Below, in pieces: positions 1 to 8,465 of a DNA stretch of 19,694 nucleotides. The stretch lies in NCBI GenBank assembly GCA_008668455.1, contig RQCD01000195.1, positions 1-19,694 of the forward strand, written 5' to 3'. How positions within the stretch are numbered: the first letter of the stretch is position 1; every line of letters starts with the position of its first letter. The DNA comes from Clostridia bacterium. GTDB taxonomy: Bacteria; Bacillota; Clostridia; UBA1381. Made by a program: the position numbers and the translations under genes. Below the pieces are notes generated by a model. It worked only from the letters and a program-made list of their open reading frames with translations. It was not told where the DNA came from and ran no database searches.

Positions 1-1
1 G

Positions 2-994
2 CTCCAGGGAATGTATGCAGGGTATCTCACAGATGAGGACTATATGCAGCTTTTAGAGAAAAAAAGCGTCGGCGAGATCTGCGTTTTTCTGAAAAACACA
101 GTCTATGCACCTTTTTTAGAGGATGTGAATGAATACGATATTCACAGATCCTCCTTAGAACAGCATTTGGACCGAAAGTATGAGGACGAGTACAGCCGGC
201 TTTATATCTTTGCAAATCTGGAGCAGAAAAAGCTTTTGCAGTTTTTCTTTATGGAAGAGGAAACCGTTTTTCTAAAAAAAATCCTGCGTGATTATTATAA
301 TCATGAAAGTCTCTTAAAGAGCCGGAACAATCCGGAAAATGGAATCCTGCGTCATTCAAAGATTGATTTTTCCGCTATCCGGCAGGATGGAGATCTTTCC
401 AGCCTTGTGAATGCATGCAGGGAAACACCATATTATAAAAGCCTGCAATATGCAGCGTCCGGTAATGTTGATTATGCTGGGATATGCATGCTGCTGGATC
501 AGGTGTTTTTCAAAATGCTCTGGCGGTATCAGAAAAAATATCTGCCGGAGGAGGAAAAAGGGCTTTTTGCAGAATATATCGGTTCGCTGATTGATTCCCT
601 GAATCTTTCCTGGATTTATCGGTGCAAAAAGTATTTTTCACTTCAGCATGAACTGATTTATACCTATCTGATTCCGGTTTTTTACCGACTCAGAAAGGAA
701 GATATTGCTCGGATGGTGGAGGCAAAGAGTCTGGAGGAATGCCTTCAGGAGATGAAAAAAACAAGGTATTGTGCGCTTTTTGCAGATGCACAGTTTTTTA
801 TAGAGCATAATTTTAAGCGACAGCGATATGCGCTTGCAAAGAAAATGTTCCGCCTGCATCCCAGAACAATGACTGAAATTTATGCAATGCTGGAATTGAA
901 GCAGATTGAATTGCAGAATTTAGACACTATCATTGAAGGTGTGCGGTATCATATATCGCCCGAAATCATCCGGGAGCAAATTTGTATCGGTTAA
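2..994 (+). CDS. ntpC: V-type ATPase subunit C (5'-partial)
   Basis: Central-axle subunit C (family of eukaryotic subunit d), a funnel-shaped cytoplasmic protein that links the rotor stalk (D/F) to the membrane ring of K subunits. The reading frame is open to the left edge, so the ATG at 11 is internal and the true start lies upstream. The visible start, LQGMYAGYLTDEDYMQLL, matches the conserved stretch found a few dozen residues into this family (a tyrosine or arginine turn followed by LTxEDY). About 330 residues are visible, which is almost full length. They are helix-rich, with a conserved-looking tail (LELKQIELQNLDTIIEGVRY) typical of the family, where the last helices read 'E..N...I..G..Y'. 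The stop is 15-24 nt before subunit I, in an unbroken ATPase operon. The order, with C first and I next, differs from the Enterococcus hirae order (FIKECGABD). The identity is secure from sequence plus context. Confidence 0.9.
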   Translation, partial: LQGMYAGYLTDEDYMQLLEKKSVGEICVFLKNTVYAPFLEDVNEYDIHRSSLEQHLDRKYEDEYSRLYIFANLEQKKLLQFFFMEEETVFLKKILRDYYNHESLLKSRNNPENGILRHSKIDFSAIRQDGDLSSLVNACRETPYYKSLQYAASGNVDYAGICMLLDQVFFKMLWRYQKKYLPEEEKGLFAEYIGSLIDSLNLSWIYRCKKYFSLQHELIYTYLIPVFYRLRKEDIARMVEAKSLEECLQEMKKTRYCALFADAQFFIEHNFKRQRYALAKKMFRLHPRTMTEIYAMLELKQIELQNLDTIIEGVRYHISPEIIREQICIG

Positions 995-1018
995 GAGCCG
1001 AAAAAGGAGATGAGTTTT

Positions 1019-2896
1019 TTGGCTGTTTTAAAAATGGAAGCGGTGACAATCGCCGGGAAAATCGAAGATTTTGAATCGGTTGTTTCCAAGTACGTTTTAG
1101 GGCAGGAAATCCACTTAGAGGATGCTTTGAGCGTTTTGGAAAACGGCGAAAAGCTGACACCGTTTGTAGAAGACAATCAAAACGAAGCGATCGAAAAGCT
1201 TGCAAAGGAGATCCGGGATCGGATTCCGATGCCACTTTTGGAAACGCATCAGGAAACGCAGTTTTCCGATGCGGACATGCAGAGCTTTTTAGAAAATTTT
1301 TCTGAACAGATGGAAACAATCCGCCGCGAGCAGGAGGATGTGAAAAAGAAGTTTTCAGAAAACCAAAAAATTATGGAGCAGTTTGATCTGCTGGAAGACG
1401 TGGATGTGGATTTAACGAAGCTGAAAAGCTTTGAGTTTATCCAGTACCATTTCGGAAGAATGCCAAAATCAAGCTATAACACACTGATGACCTTTTTAGG
1501 AAATCTGGGCGCAATCTTTGTGAAAATCAGTGAGGATAAGGGTGATGTCTGGGGCTTTTACTTTGTTCCGCAGGCAGATTCCGAACGAATCAACGCGGTC
1601 TTTGATTCTTTGAATTTTGATGAGATTGAAATTCCGGATGCAGCAATCGGCACACCAAAGGATACACAGATTTTCTTAAAAAAGCAAAATCAGGAGCTGG
1701 AGGGAAAGGTCAGCGAGTTAGAATCAGAAATGGTGCTTCTTTGCAGAGAAAATCTGCAAAAGCTTTCCGATGTTTACAGCTATGTACATAACAAGCAGGA
1801 ATTTGTAGATGTGAAGCGTCAGGCGGCACATGGCGGTGAGTTTTTTTACCTGGTCGGATGGATGCCGAAAAAGCAGGCGCTGGCATTAGAAAAGCAGGCA
1901 AAACAGGATTCTGAGGTTATCTTCTTTGTAGAAGAAGCAGGTAATTTGAGCAGAACGGCAAAGCCGCCGACAAAGCTTCGGAATTTCTCACTGTTCCGCC
2001 CGTATGAGCTGTTTGTCAATATGTACGGACTTCCGAACTATAATGAAATTGATCCGACTCCGATTGTGGCAATTTCCTATATTCTGCTCTATGGTATTAT
2101 GTTTGGTGATGTGGGGCAGAGCGCACTCTTTGCAATTTTAGGATTTTTGGTATATAAAAAGACGAAAATGCAGCTTGCAGCAATCCTTTCAACTGTCGGC
2201 GTTTCCGGAACGGTGTTCGGATTCATTTACGGCAGTGTATTCGGAAATGAAACACTCTTAGAGTCCGTCCGGCTGATTGCTCCGATGGAGCGGATCATGT
2301 TTTTGCTGATTTCCGCGGTGGCGCTTGGTGTTGTGATCATTCTGTTCTGTATGATCCTGAACCTGTGCAACACGTTCTCCCAGCGACAATGGGGCGCGTT
2401 CCTGTTTAGTCCGAACGGAGTTTCCGGATTGATCTTCTATGTAAGTCTCCTGCTTACCGTCTTAAATATGGTTTTAAAGCTCGGACTTTCTGGAAAGCTT
2501 TTGGGAATTTTAATGGCAGTTACCTTTTTGCTGATGTATCTGCAAGAGCCTCTGGGTGATCTGATTGAGGGCAGAAGGATACATCTTGACGGAATGTTCT
2601 TTGTGGAAAGCTTCTTTGAAATGTTTGATGTGCTGTTAAGCTTTGTCACAAACACAATTTCGTTCTTACGTGTCGGCGCGTTTGCAATTATTCATGTCGG
2701 CATGATGATGGTAGTAAGCGTGCTTGCCGGACGTGCCGGAGGCGGCGCAGTTGTGGTACAGATTTTCGGTAATGCACTGGTAATGGTTTTAGAGGGCTTG
2801 ATCGTCGGAATTCAGGTTCTGCGTTTGGAATATTACGAAATGTTCAGCCGTTACTTTAAGGGTGAGGGAAAGCCTTTTGTGAACTTAGAGAAATAA
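1019..2896 (+). CDS. ntpI: V-type ATPase subunit I (a-subunit)
   Basis: Membrane stator subunit that forms the ion half-channels against the K ring. The N-terminal 320 residues are soluble and rich in coiled coil (about residues 95-130 and 215-260). The C-terminal half has seven or eight hydrophobic segments beginning near PTPIVAISYILLYGIMFGD. The segment SFLRVGAFAIIHVG carries the arginine (residue 551 with the start used here) expected to release the ion from the K-subunit glutamate. An ATG at 1010 directly abuts the AAGGAG at 1004-1009, leaving no room for a ribosome. The in-frame TTG at 1019 sits 9 nt downstream and gives MAVLKMEAVTIAG, the classic family N-terminus (MAxxKMxxVxxxG). I therefore prefer 1019 and 625 residues, close to the family's usual length of about 640. 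It lies between C and K in the operon. Confidence 0.93.
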   Translation: MAVLKMEAVTIAGKIEDFESVVSKYVLGQEIHLEDALSVLENGEKLTPFVEDNQNEAIEKLAKEIRDRIPMPLLETHQETQFSDADMQSFLENFSEQMETIRREQEDVKKKFSENQKIMEQFDLLEDVDVDLTKLKSFEFIQYHFGRMPKSSYNTLMTFLGNLGAIFVKISEDKGDVWGFYFVPQADSERINAVFDSLNFDEIEIPDAAIGTPKDTQIFLKKQNQELEGKVSELESEMVLLCRENLQKLSDVYSYVHNKQEFVDVKRQAAHGGEFFYLVGWMPKKQALALEKQAKQDSEVIFFVEEAGNLSRTAKPPTKLRNFSLFRPYELFVNMYGLPNYNEIDPTPIVAISYILLYGIMFGDVGQSALFAILGFLVYKKTKMQLAAILSTVGVSGTVFGFIYGSVFGNETLLESVRLIAPMERIMFLLISAVALGVVIILFCMILNLCNTFSQRQWGAFLFSPNGVSGLIFYVSLLLTVLNMVLKLGLSGKLLGILMAVTFLLMYLQEPLGDLIEGRRIHLDGMFFVESFFEMFDVLLSFVTNTISFLRVGAFAIIHVGMMMVVSVLAGRAGGGAVVVQIFGNALVMVLEGLIVGIQVLRLEYYEMFSRYFKGEGKPFVNLEK

Positions 2897-2909
2897 GGAG
2901 GATAAAATT

Positions 2910-3323
2910 ATGTTGTTAAAGGTATTATTCGTTCTGATGGGGTTAAGCGTGTTGGTTCCGTTTGTTGCATATCATGCAACAGGAAAGAGAAAGGGCAAGG
3001 AGTGCCTTTTGATGAATATTATCAGCTATTTCGGTTTGTTTGCCATCGCATCGATCAGCATGTTCTGCGGCGCTCCGGCAGCTTTTGCAGCTGGTGAGGC
3101 AGCCGGTGAGGCGGCAAGCGGTCTGATGTATGTTGGCGCTGCCTTGGCAACCGGACTTTCCGGTATTGGCGGCGGTATCGCAGTTGCATCCGCAGCGTCT
3201 GCGGCAATCGGCGCAATGAGTGAAAATGAAAAGATTATGGGTAAGACCTTGATTTTCGTAGCATTGGCAGAAGGTATCGCATTATACGGTTTGATCATCT
3301 CTCTGTTAATTCTGTTCAGCTAA
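2910..3323 (+). CDS. ntpK: V-type ATPase subunit K (proteolipid, c-ring)
   Basis: Rotor ring subunit that carries the translocated cation. Residues about 70-137 form one proteolipid hairpin: a glycine- and alanine-rich helix (ATGLSGIGGGIAVASAAS), a polar loop (SENEKIMGK) and a second helix with the ion-binding glutamate E121 in FVALAEGIALYG. Ahead of it is a 65-residue extension with two hydrophobic segments. The second ends in a signal-peptidase-like AAFAAGEAAG, so the extension may be a cleavable or membrane-retained leader. Similar 140-residue K proteins are, as I recall, usual in Clostridia. The small GEAAGEAASG repeat sits at the junction. The hairpin lacks the QT-type residues of typical sodium-binding rings, so whether it carries H+ or Na+ cannot be settled here. 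The gene starts 13 nt after subunit I with AAGGAGG upstream. Confidence 0.94.
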   Translation: MLLKVLFVLMGLSVLVPFVAYHATGKRKGKECLLMNIISYFGLFAIASISMFCGAPAAFAAGEAAGEAASGLMYVGAALATGLSGIGGGIAVASAASAAIGAMSENEKIMGKTLIFVALAEGIALYGLIISLLILFS

Positions 3324-3344
3324 TAGAAAGGTTATGAGCCGAAT

Positions 3345-3653
3345 ATGAAAATGTACTTAATCAGCGACAATTTGGATACCCAGGTTGGCATGCGGCTCTC
3401 CGGTGTGGAGGGGTGCGTTGTGCATGACGCGCCGCATGTGTTAGAGGAATTGAAGCGCGCAGCAGACGATCCGGAAATCGGAATTGTTCTGCTGACGGAA
3501 AAGCTTGGAAAGCTGATTCCGGACGAGATCCGGGAAATGAAGCTGCACAATTCCAGACCGTTAATCGTAGAAATACCGGATCGGCACGGCAGCCGGGATA
3601 TTGTCGACAGTATCAACAATCATGTCCGGGAAGCGATCGGACTGAAGCTATGA
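3345..3653 (+). CDS. ntpG: V-type ATPase subunit F
   Basis: Small central-stalk subunit F (called NtpG in Enterococcus hirae), which binds subunit D and modulates ATP hydrolysis. At 102 residues it has the normal length. Recognisable features are the N-terminal beta strand MKMYLISDNLDTQVGMRLSG, the EIGIVLLTEKLGKLIPDEI segment, and PLIVEIPD followed by a C-terminal helix, the usual CheY-like fold with a swinging tail. The start is an ATG preceded by AAAGG in a 21-nt gap after K. The gene is followed after 11 nt by subunit E. The position between K and the E/A/B genes and the family pattern make the call firm. Confidence 0.9.
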   Translation: MKMYLISDNLDTQVGMRLSGVEGCVVHDAPHVLEELKRAADDPEIGIVLLTEKLGKLIPDEIREMKLHNSRPLIVEIPDRHGSRDIVDSINNHVREAIGLKL

Positions 3654-3664
3654 GGTGAGATGAG

Positions 3665-4246
3665 ATGGCAGGAATTGAAAAGAAGTTGGCTGTTTTCTCC
3701 AATACCGTTTTGACTGACGCAAACCGGAAAAAGGAGCGTTTGCAAAGCGAGATTGACAAGGAAAGAGATCAGGCGATGCATGAGCATGAGCTGGAATATC
3801 TTCAGGATGCCTATGAGGATATTCAAAAAGCGGTTTCACGCTGCTCAAAGGAATGTAACGAGGAGATTTTAAAGCTCGAAATGCAGCTCAAAAAAGAAGC
3901 AATCCGTAAAAGAGAAGCGATTATTGCGGATGTTTTCTGCGAGGTGGAGAAAAAGCTTTCAGCATTTATAGAGTCGGAAGAATACCCGGCATGGCTTGCC
4001 GGCGCAGTAGATCGCGCAGAGCGTGAGCTTTTAGAGGGTAAAAAGAAAATAGAGGTTTTAGAACGTGATCTTCCGCTGTTATCCGGACGGGAGGAGGATG
4101 TATGCGCCTCATCTGAAAATATCATGGGCGGCGCACGCGGTGATAATCTGGATCGGACTCCCTTTTCCGACTACTCAATCGCGGCGATTTTAGAGGAGGA
4201 GCATGAAAGATTCCTGAAAACAAGCGGTTTGAGTATTCGGGCATAG
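3665..4246 (+). CDS. ntpE: V-type ATPase subunit E (peripheral stalk)
   Basis: Peripheral-stalk subunit that, with the G/H-type partner, holds the catalytic head against rotation. The first 110 residues are highly charged and helical (KKERLQSEIDKERDQAMHEHELEYL onward), as expected for a long coiled coil. The C-terminal 80 residues form the globular domain, ending with YSIAAILEEEHERFL, similar to the 'tL..rl......i...LF' end of the family. At 193 residues it is typical. The start ATG follows GAGGTGAGATGAG with a 9-12 nt spacing. Sequence conservation in this subunit is always low, so the call leans on its position immediately before subunit A. No gene for the partner stalk subunit (NtpF-like) is present in the window. 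Confidence 0.85.
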   Translation: MAGIEKKLAVFSNTVLTDANRKKERLQSEIDKERDQAMHEHELEYLQDAYEDIQKAVSRCSKECNEEILKLEMQLKKEAIRKREAIIADVFCEVEKKLSAFIESEEYPAWLAGAVDRAERELLEGKKKIEVLERDLPLLSGREEDVCASSENIMGGARGDNLDRTPFSDYSIAAILEEEHERFLKTSGLSIRA

Positions 4247-4258
4247 GAGGTGTGACTG

Positions 4259-6022
4259 TTGAAGGAAAATGAAGGATATATTTATGGAATAAACGGTCCT
4301 GTTGTTGAAGCGATGGGAAATAACAGCTTTGAAATGCAGGAAATGGTGCTGGTCGGTGAGGAACGCTTAATTGGTGAGGTGATTGGCATTAAGCCGGATC
4401 GCACTGTAATTCAAGTTTATGAGGAAACAACAGGATTCAAGCAGAACGAACCGGGTTATGGCATGGGAAAGCCGTTTTCGGTTACCTTAGCGCCGGGCAT
4501 TCTTTCTAATATTTTTGATGGAATTGAACGTCCGCTAAAAGACATCCGGGCGCTTTCGGGTGCATTTATCGGTCGCGGCGTCAGCGGTTCCTCGTTGGAT
4601 GAGAAGAAAAAATGGAACACGACATTTTTGGTAAAGCCGGGAGATACCGTCTCGGGCGGCAGCATTTTAGCAACCACACCGGAAACCTCCCTGATTCAAC
4701 ATAAAATTATGGTACCGCCCGGTATTTCTGGAACGGTGGAATGGGTTGCTCCTGATGGGGAATATACCATTTCCGAAACCATTGTCAGGGTAAAGACAGA
4801 AACCGGAGTAAAAGAACTCTGCATGAAGCAGGAATGGCCGATCAAACGGCAGCGCCCCTACCGGGAGCGCCGGGCAATTGACACGCCCTTAATTACGGGA
4901 CAAAGAATTATTGACGCAATGTTCCCGCTTGCCAAGGGAGGCGCAGCAGCCATTCCGGGCGGTTTCGGAACAGGAAAAACCATGACCCAGCATCAGCTTG
5001 CAAAGTGGTCGGATGCGGATATTATCGTCTATATCGGCTGCGGAGAACGCGGAAACGAGATGACGCAGGTTTTGGAGGAATTCTCCGGTTTGCAGGATCC
5101 GAAATCCGGAAAACCGCTTTTGGACCGTACCGTCTTGATTGCAAATACCTCCAACATGCCGGTTGCGGCGCGTGAGGCGAGTATTTATACCGGTATTACC
5201 TTAGCGGAATATTACCGTGATATGGGTTATCATGTCGCTATCATGGCAGACTCCACCTCCCGGTGGGCAGAGGCGCTGCGTGAGATTTCTGGACGTCTGG
5301 AGGAAATGCCGGCAGAGGAAGGATTCCCGGCGTATTTAGCATCCCGTCTGTCTGGTTTCTATGAACGTGCCGGCTACATGGATAACTTAAACGGCACAGA
5401 GGGCTCTGTCACAATTATTGGGGCAGTTTCGCCGCAGGGCGCAGACTTCTCCGAACCGGTTACGCAAAATACTAAGAGATTTATCCGCTGCTTCTGGGCA
5501 TTGGATAAGAGTCTTGCTTATGCGCGGCATTATCCGGCGATCGCATGGCTTTCCAGCTATTCGGAATACGTGGACGATCTCGGCGATTGGTATGAAACGC
5601 ATATTGACCGTCATTTCTTAAGAAACCGTGCAAAAATTCTCGGCATTCTCCAGGAGGAAAGCAGTCTGATGGAGATTGTAAAGCTGATTGGTGAGGACGT
5701 TTTGCCGGATGAACAGAGAGCAGTTTTGGAGATTGCAAGAGTGATCCGGATCGGATTTCTGCAGCAGAATGCTTATCATAAGGATGATACCTATGTCACC
5801 CTGGAAAAGCAGGAAAAGATGATGGAAGTGATTCTGCGGCTGTATAAGGGAATTATGAAGGTGGTTGACCATAATATTGTGCTTTCCGCAGTACGCGAAA
5901 GCGGTATAATTGATGAGGTCATCCGCATGAAATATAACATCTCAAACGATCATTTGGAAGCCTTTGACGCGTTGAAGAAAAAGGTGGATCAAACGATTGC
6001 AGAGATTATTGAAAAGCGGTAG
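4259..6022 (+). CDS. ntpA: V-type ATPase catalytic subunit A
   Basis: Catalytic nucleotide-binding subunit of the V1 head. It is 587 residues, the normal length. It has the N-terminal beta barrel (YIYGINGPVVEA), the 'non-homologous' insert unique to A subunits (about residues 110-190, with KPGDTVSGGSILATTPE), the P-loop GGFGTGKT at 234-241, the catalytic GERGNE at 262-267 (glutamate 263), and [18 protein letters not shown], the conserved Walker B and downstream block. The P-loop reads GGFGTGKT where many homologues have GPFGSGKT; the lysine and threonine are intact. The start is TTG at 4259, 8 nt after GGAGG (4246-4250). No in-frame ATG precedes it, and TTG gives the expected short N-terminus. 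The gene is 12 nt from E and 12 nt from B. Confidence 0.97.
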   Translation: MKENEGYIYGINGPVVEAMGNNSFEMQEMVLVGEERLIGEVIGIKPDRTVIQVYEETTGFKQNEPGYGMGKPFSVTLAPGILSNIFDGIERPLKDIRALSGAFIGRGVSGSSLDEKKKWNTTFLVKPGDTVSGGSILATTPETSLIQHKIMVPPGISGTVEWVAPDGEYTISETIVRVKTETGVKELCMKQEWPIKRQRPYRERRAIDTPLITGQRIIDAMFPLAKGGAAAIPGGFGTGKTMTQHQLAKWSDADIIVYIGCGERGNEMTQVLEEFSGLQDPKSGKPLLDRTVLIANTSNMPVAAREASIYTGITLAEYYRDMGYHVAIMADSTSRWAEALREISGRLEEMPAEEGFPAYLASRLSGFYERAGYMDNLNGTEGSVTIIGAVSPQGADFSEPVTQNTKRFIRCFWALDKSLAYARHYPAIAWLSSYSEYVDDLGDWYETHIDRHFLRNRAKILGILQEESSLMEIVKLIGEDVLPDEQRAVLEIARVIRIGFLQQNAYHKDDTYVTLEKQEKMMEVILRLYKGIMKVVDHNIVLSAVRESGIIDEVIRMKYNISNDHLEAFDALKKKVDQTIAEIIEKR

Positions 6023-6034
6023 GAGGGATCGGAT

Positions 6035-7420
6035 ATGGCAATTGAATATATTGGATTAAAAAATATCGAAGGTCCTCTTGTTGTTTTGGAAGGGGTAACG
6101 GACGCGTCTTATGATGAGGTTGTCAGCATCACGCTGTCAAACGGTCAGAAACGGATGGGGCGTGTCATCACAATTTCGGGTGATAAAGCAGTTATTCAGG
6201 TGTACGAGGGGACAACCGGAATCTCTCTCACCAACACCCGGACAAAAATGCTCGGAAAGCCAATGGAGCTGGCGCTTTCCAAGGAAATGCTCGGAAGAAC
6301 CTTAGACGGTATCGGACGTCCGAGTGACGGACTGGGTGAATACTGCGCAGATGAGGTTCGTGACGTAAACGGTCAGCCGATTAACCCGGTTTCCCGTGTT
6401 TATCCGAATAACTTTATCCAGACCGGTATTTCCTCGATCGACTGTCTTTCCACACTGATCCGAGGACAAAAGCTCCCGATCTTCTCCGGCGACGGTATGC
6501 CGCATGACGCTTTGGCAGTGCAGCTTGCAACGCAGGCAAAGGTTGCCGACAGCGAGGGCGATGATAAATTTGCAATTGTCTTTGCGGCAATGGGCGTTAA
6601 GCACGATGTGGCAAACTACTTTAAGCGTTCCTTTGAGGAGAGCGGTGTTTTGCAAAAGGTTGTTATGTTTTTAAACCTTTCCAACGATCCGGTCGTAGAA
6701 AGAATTATCACACCGCGCTGTGCCCTCACAGCGGCAGAATATCTTGCATTTCAGCATGATATGCATGTACTGGTTATTTTAACGGATATGACCTCTTATG
6801 CGGAGGCGCTGCGTGAGATTTCGTCCTCAAAGGGTGAAATCCCGTCCAGAAAGGGATTCCCGGGGTATTTGTATTCCGACCTGGCTTCGCTTTATGAACG
6901 TGCCGGCATTGTAAAGGATGCAAAGGGTTCTGTGACCCAGGTTCCGATTCTGACCATGCCGAACGACGATATTACACACCCTGTTCCGGACCTGACCGGA
7001 TATATCACAGAGGGACAGATTGTTTTAGACCGTGCTTTGAGTTTGAGCGGTGTGTATCCGCCGGTTGCAATCCTGCCGTCGCTGTCTCGTCTGATGAAGG
7101 ACGGTATCGGCGAGGGGTATACGCGTGAGGATCATCCGGCGCTGTCAAACCAGCTCTTTGCAGCATATTCAAAGGTGGAGGATGCCCGGAGTCTTGCCTC
7201 GGTTATTGGTGAGGATGAGCTTTCGGAAATGGATAAAAAGTATATTGCATTCGGAAAAGCGTTTGAAGATCGGTTCTTAAAGCAGGGAAAGAATGATAAT
7301 CGGAGTATTGAAATCACGCTGAGCCTCGGCTGGGAGCTTTTGGGAATGCTTCCGAGAACCGAGCTTGACCGTGTCAGCGATGATCTCTTGGATAAGTATT
7401 ATAAGCCGCAGGAGGCATAA
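6035..7420 (+). CDS. ntpB: V-type ATPase subunit B
   Basis: Non-catalytic subunit that alternates with A in the V1 hexamer and supplies the arginine finger. It has 461 residues with [11 protein letters not shown] at the N-terminus, a degenerate P-loop region [19 protein letters not shown] (residues 151-169; no GKT, as expected for B), [37 protein letters not shown], and the [15 protein letters not shown] block with R352 as the likely arginine finger. The family usually reads SGSGLPHN, so SGDGMPHD is slightly divergent. The start ATG follows AGGAGGG, which overlaps the stop of subunit A, so the two are likely translationally coupled. Confidence 0.97.
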   Translation: MAIEYIGLKNIEGPLVVLEGVTDASYDEVVSITLSNGQKRMGRVITISGDKAVIQVYEGTTGISLTNTRTKMLGKPMELALSKEMLGRTLDGIGRPSDGLGEYCADEVRDVNGQPINPVSRVYPNNFIQTGISSIDCLSTLIRGQKLPIFSGDGMPHDALAVQLATQAKVADSEGDDKFAIVFAAMGVKHDVANYFKRSFEESGVLQKVVMFLNLSNDPVVERIITPRCALTAAEYLAFQHDMHVLVILTDMTSYAEALREISSSKGEIPSRKGFPGYLYSDLASLYERAGIVKDAKGSVTQVPILTMPNDDITHPVPDLTGYITEGQIVLDRALSLSGVYPPVAILPSLSRLMKDGIGEGYTREDHPALSNQLFAAYSKVEDARSLASVIGEDELSEMDKKYIAFGKAFEDRFLKQGKNDNRSIEITLSLGWELLGMLPRTELDRVSDDLLDKYYKPQEA

Positions 7421-7438
7421 GGAAAGGACGGATGCAGT

Positions 7439-8050
7439 ATGAATAAGGTTCTTGCGCCCACAAAGGGCAATCTGATGGCGGCAAAAAATACGCTCCGTCT
7501 TTCTAAGCAAGGATATGAAATGCTGGATAAAAAGCGGAATATCCTGATCCGCGAGATGATGCAGCTGATTGAGGAGGCAAAGGATGTCCAGGCAAATATT
7601 GAGGATACGTTCCGTGAGGCTTATCAGGCATTGGGAACAGCAAATCTGATTATGGGTGTGGAGCATGTGGAGGATCTGATGCATGCCATTGTCGTGGAAA
7701 ACGGTGTGGAGATGAAGCTCCGGAGCGTGATGGGCGTGGAGCTTCCGGTGGTTTCCTGCAAGGAAAGCATCGAAAAGGTTCCCTATAGCCTTTATTCCAC
7801 CAATTCTGCCCTGGATGAGGCGGTGCAGAAGTTTACCGCAGTGAAAAAGCTGACCATCCGGCTTGCGGAAATTGAAAACGCGGTTTATCGGCTGGCGATG
7901 AACATAAAAAAAACGCAGAAACGAGCAAACGCATTAAAAAACATCACCATCCCTCTCTATGAGAGTCTCACCAAGAGCATTTCCAATGCCCTGGAGGAAA
8001 AAGAGCGCGAGGAGCATACTAGGTTAAAAATCATAAAAAAGAATGGATGA
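7439..8050 (+). CDS. ntpD: V-type ATPase subunit D (central rotor shaft)
   Basis: Rotor shaft subunit, analogous to F-ATPase gamma, that sits in the A3B3 cavity and turns with F, C and the K ring. It has 203 residues, normal length. The N-terminus APTKGNLMAAKNTLRLSKQGYEMLDKKR is the hallmark PTKxxLxxLKxxLxxAxxGxxLLKxKR motif. The C-terminal helix NIKKTQKRANALKNITIPLY matches the conserved RRVNALExxxIP segment. It starts with ATG 18 nt after subunit B, with GGAAAGGA upstream, and is the last gene of the operon, followed immediately by a hairpin that includes its stop codon. Confidence 0.96.
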   Translation: MNKVLAPTKGNLMAAKNTLRLSKQGYEMLDKKRNILIREMMQLIEEAKDVQANIEDTFREAYQALGTANLIMGVEHVEDLMHAIVVENGVEMKLRSVMGVELPVVSCKESIEKVPYSLYSTNSALDEAVQKFTAVKKLTIRLAEIENAVYRLAMNIKKTQKRANALKNITIPLYESLTKSISNALEEKEREEHTRLKIIKKNG

Positions 8051-8078
8051 AACAGCAGAGCTGCGGCTCTGCTGTTTC
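8049..8078. terminator. Bidirectional terminator between ntpD and the DUF4363 gene
   Basis: A perfect 13-bp stem (8049-8061 with 8066-8078) has a 4-nt loop TGCG. Its left arm begins in the ntpD stop codon. On the minus strand it is followed by a T-rich run (TTCTTTTTTATG), a good intrinsic terminator for the leftward operon, whose last stop is at 8085. On the plus strand only a weak U-run (TTTC) follows, so for the ATPase operon it may be a less efficient terminator or a 3'-end stabiliser. Confidence 0.85.
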
Positions 8079-8084
8079 AATATG

Positions 8085-8465
8085 TTAGAGAATGTTTTCC
8101 CACTTTAACTGATAGTTTTTCGGAAGATGCTGAAATAAAAAGTGCAGGGTCTGGCATTTTGCGGCGGCATCGTAGGCTTGCCGATCCTTAGAATAGGAGA
8201 GAAGCTCGGCAAGGTTGGTTTCAATTTTATCCAATTCGGTATGATCCAGTGTGATGGCAAGGATGATTTTTTTCTTTTCAATTTCCTCCGAAAGCATTTC
8301 TGCCTGCTCGGTTGCCGCAGAATAATCCGCATGCCGGATCAGCTCAGTGATCATTTGGTTTCTTTCGGACAGCTCCCCGGCAACCCGATCAATATAGCTG
8401 CTGCAAAAAATGCCGCTCATAACCATCACAGCAGCTAACACAAGCGTTATCAAAAAGCTTTTCAT
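8085..8465 (-). CDS. DUF4363 family membrane-anchored protein
   Basis: A 126-residue protein with one N-terminal hydrophobic segment (residues 4-24, FLITLVLAAVMVMSGIFCSSY), which is a signal anchor or possibly a signal peptide. A charged, helical extracytoplasmic part follows (SEEIEKKKIILAITLDHTELDKIETNLAELLSY). Length, anchor and the H-x-E-L-D-K-I-E-x-N pattern match DUF4363, a family that in Clostridia often sits next to DUF421 genes. Its start overlaps the stop of the upstream DUF421 gene by 4 bp, so they are translationally coupled and probably act together. The molecular function is unknown. An ATG start is used; its ribosome site lies within the end of the upstream gene. Confidence 0.8.
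   Translation of the reverse strand: MKSFLITLVLAAVMVMSGIFCSSYIDRVAGELSERNQMITELIRHADYSAATEQAEMLSEEIEKKKIILAITLDHTELDKIETNLAELLSYSKDRQAYDAAAKCQTLHFLFQHLPKNYQLKWENIL

Noticed and set aside
6302..6655. 117-codon minus-strand ORF inside ntpB
   Set aside because: Antisense shadow of a highly conserved gene, with no ribosome site or family resemblance.
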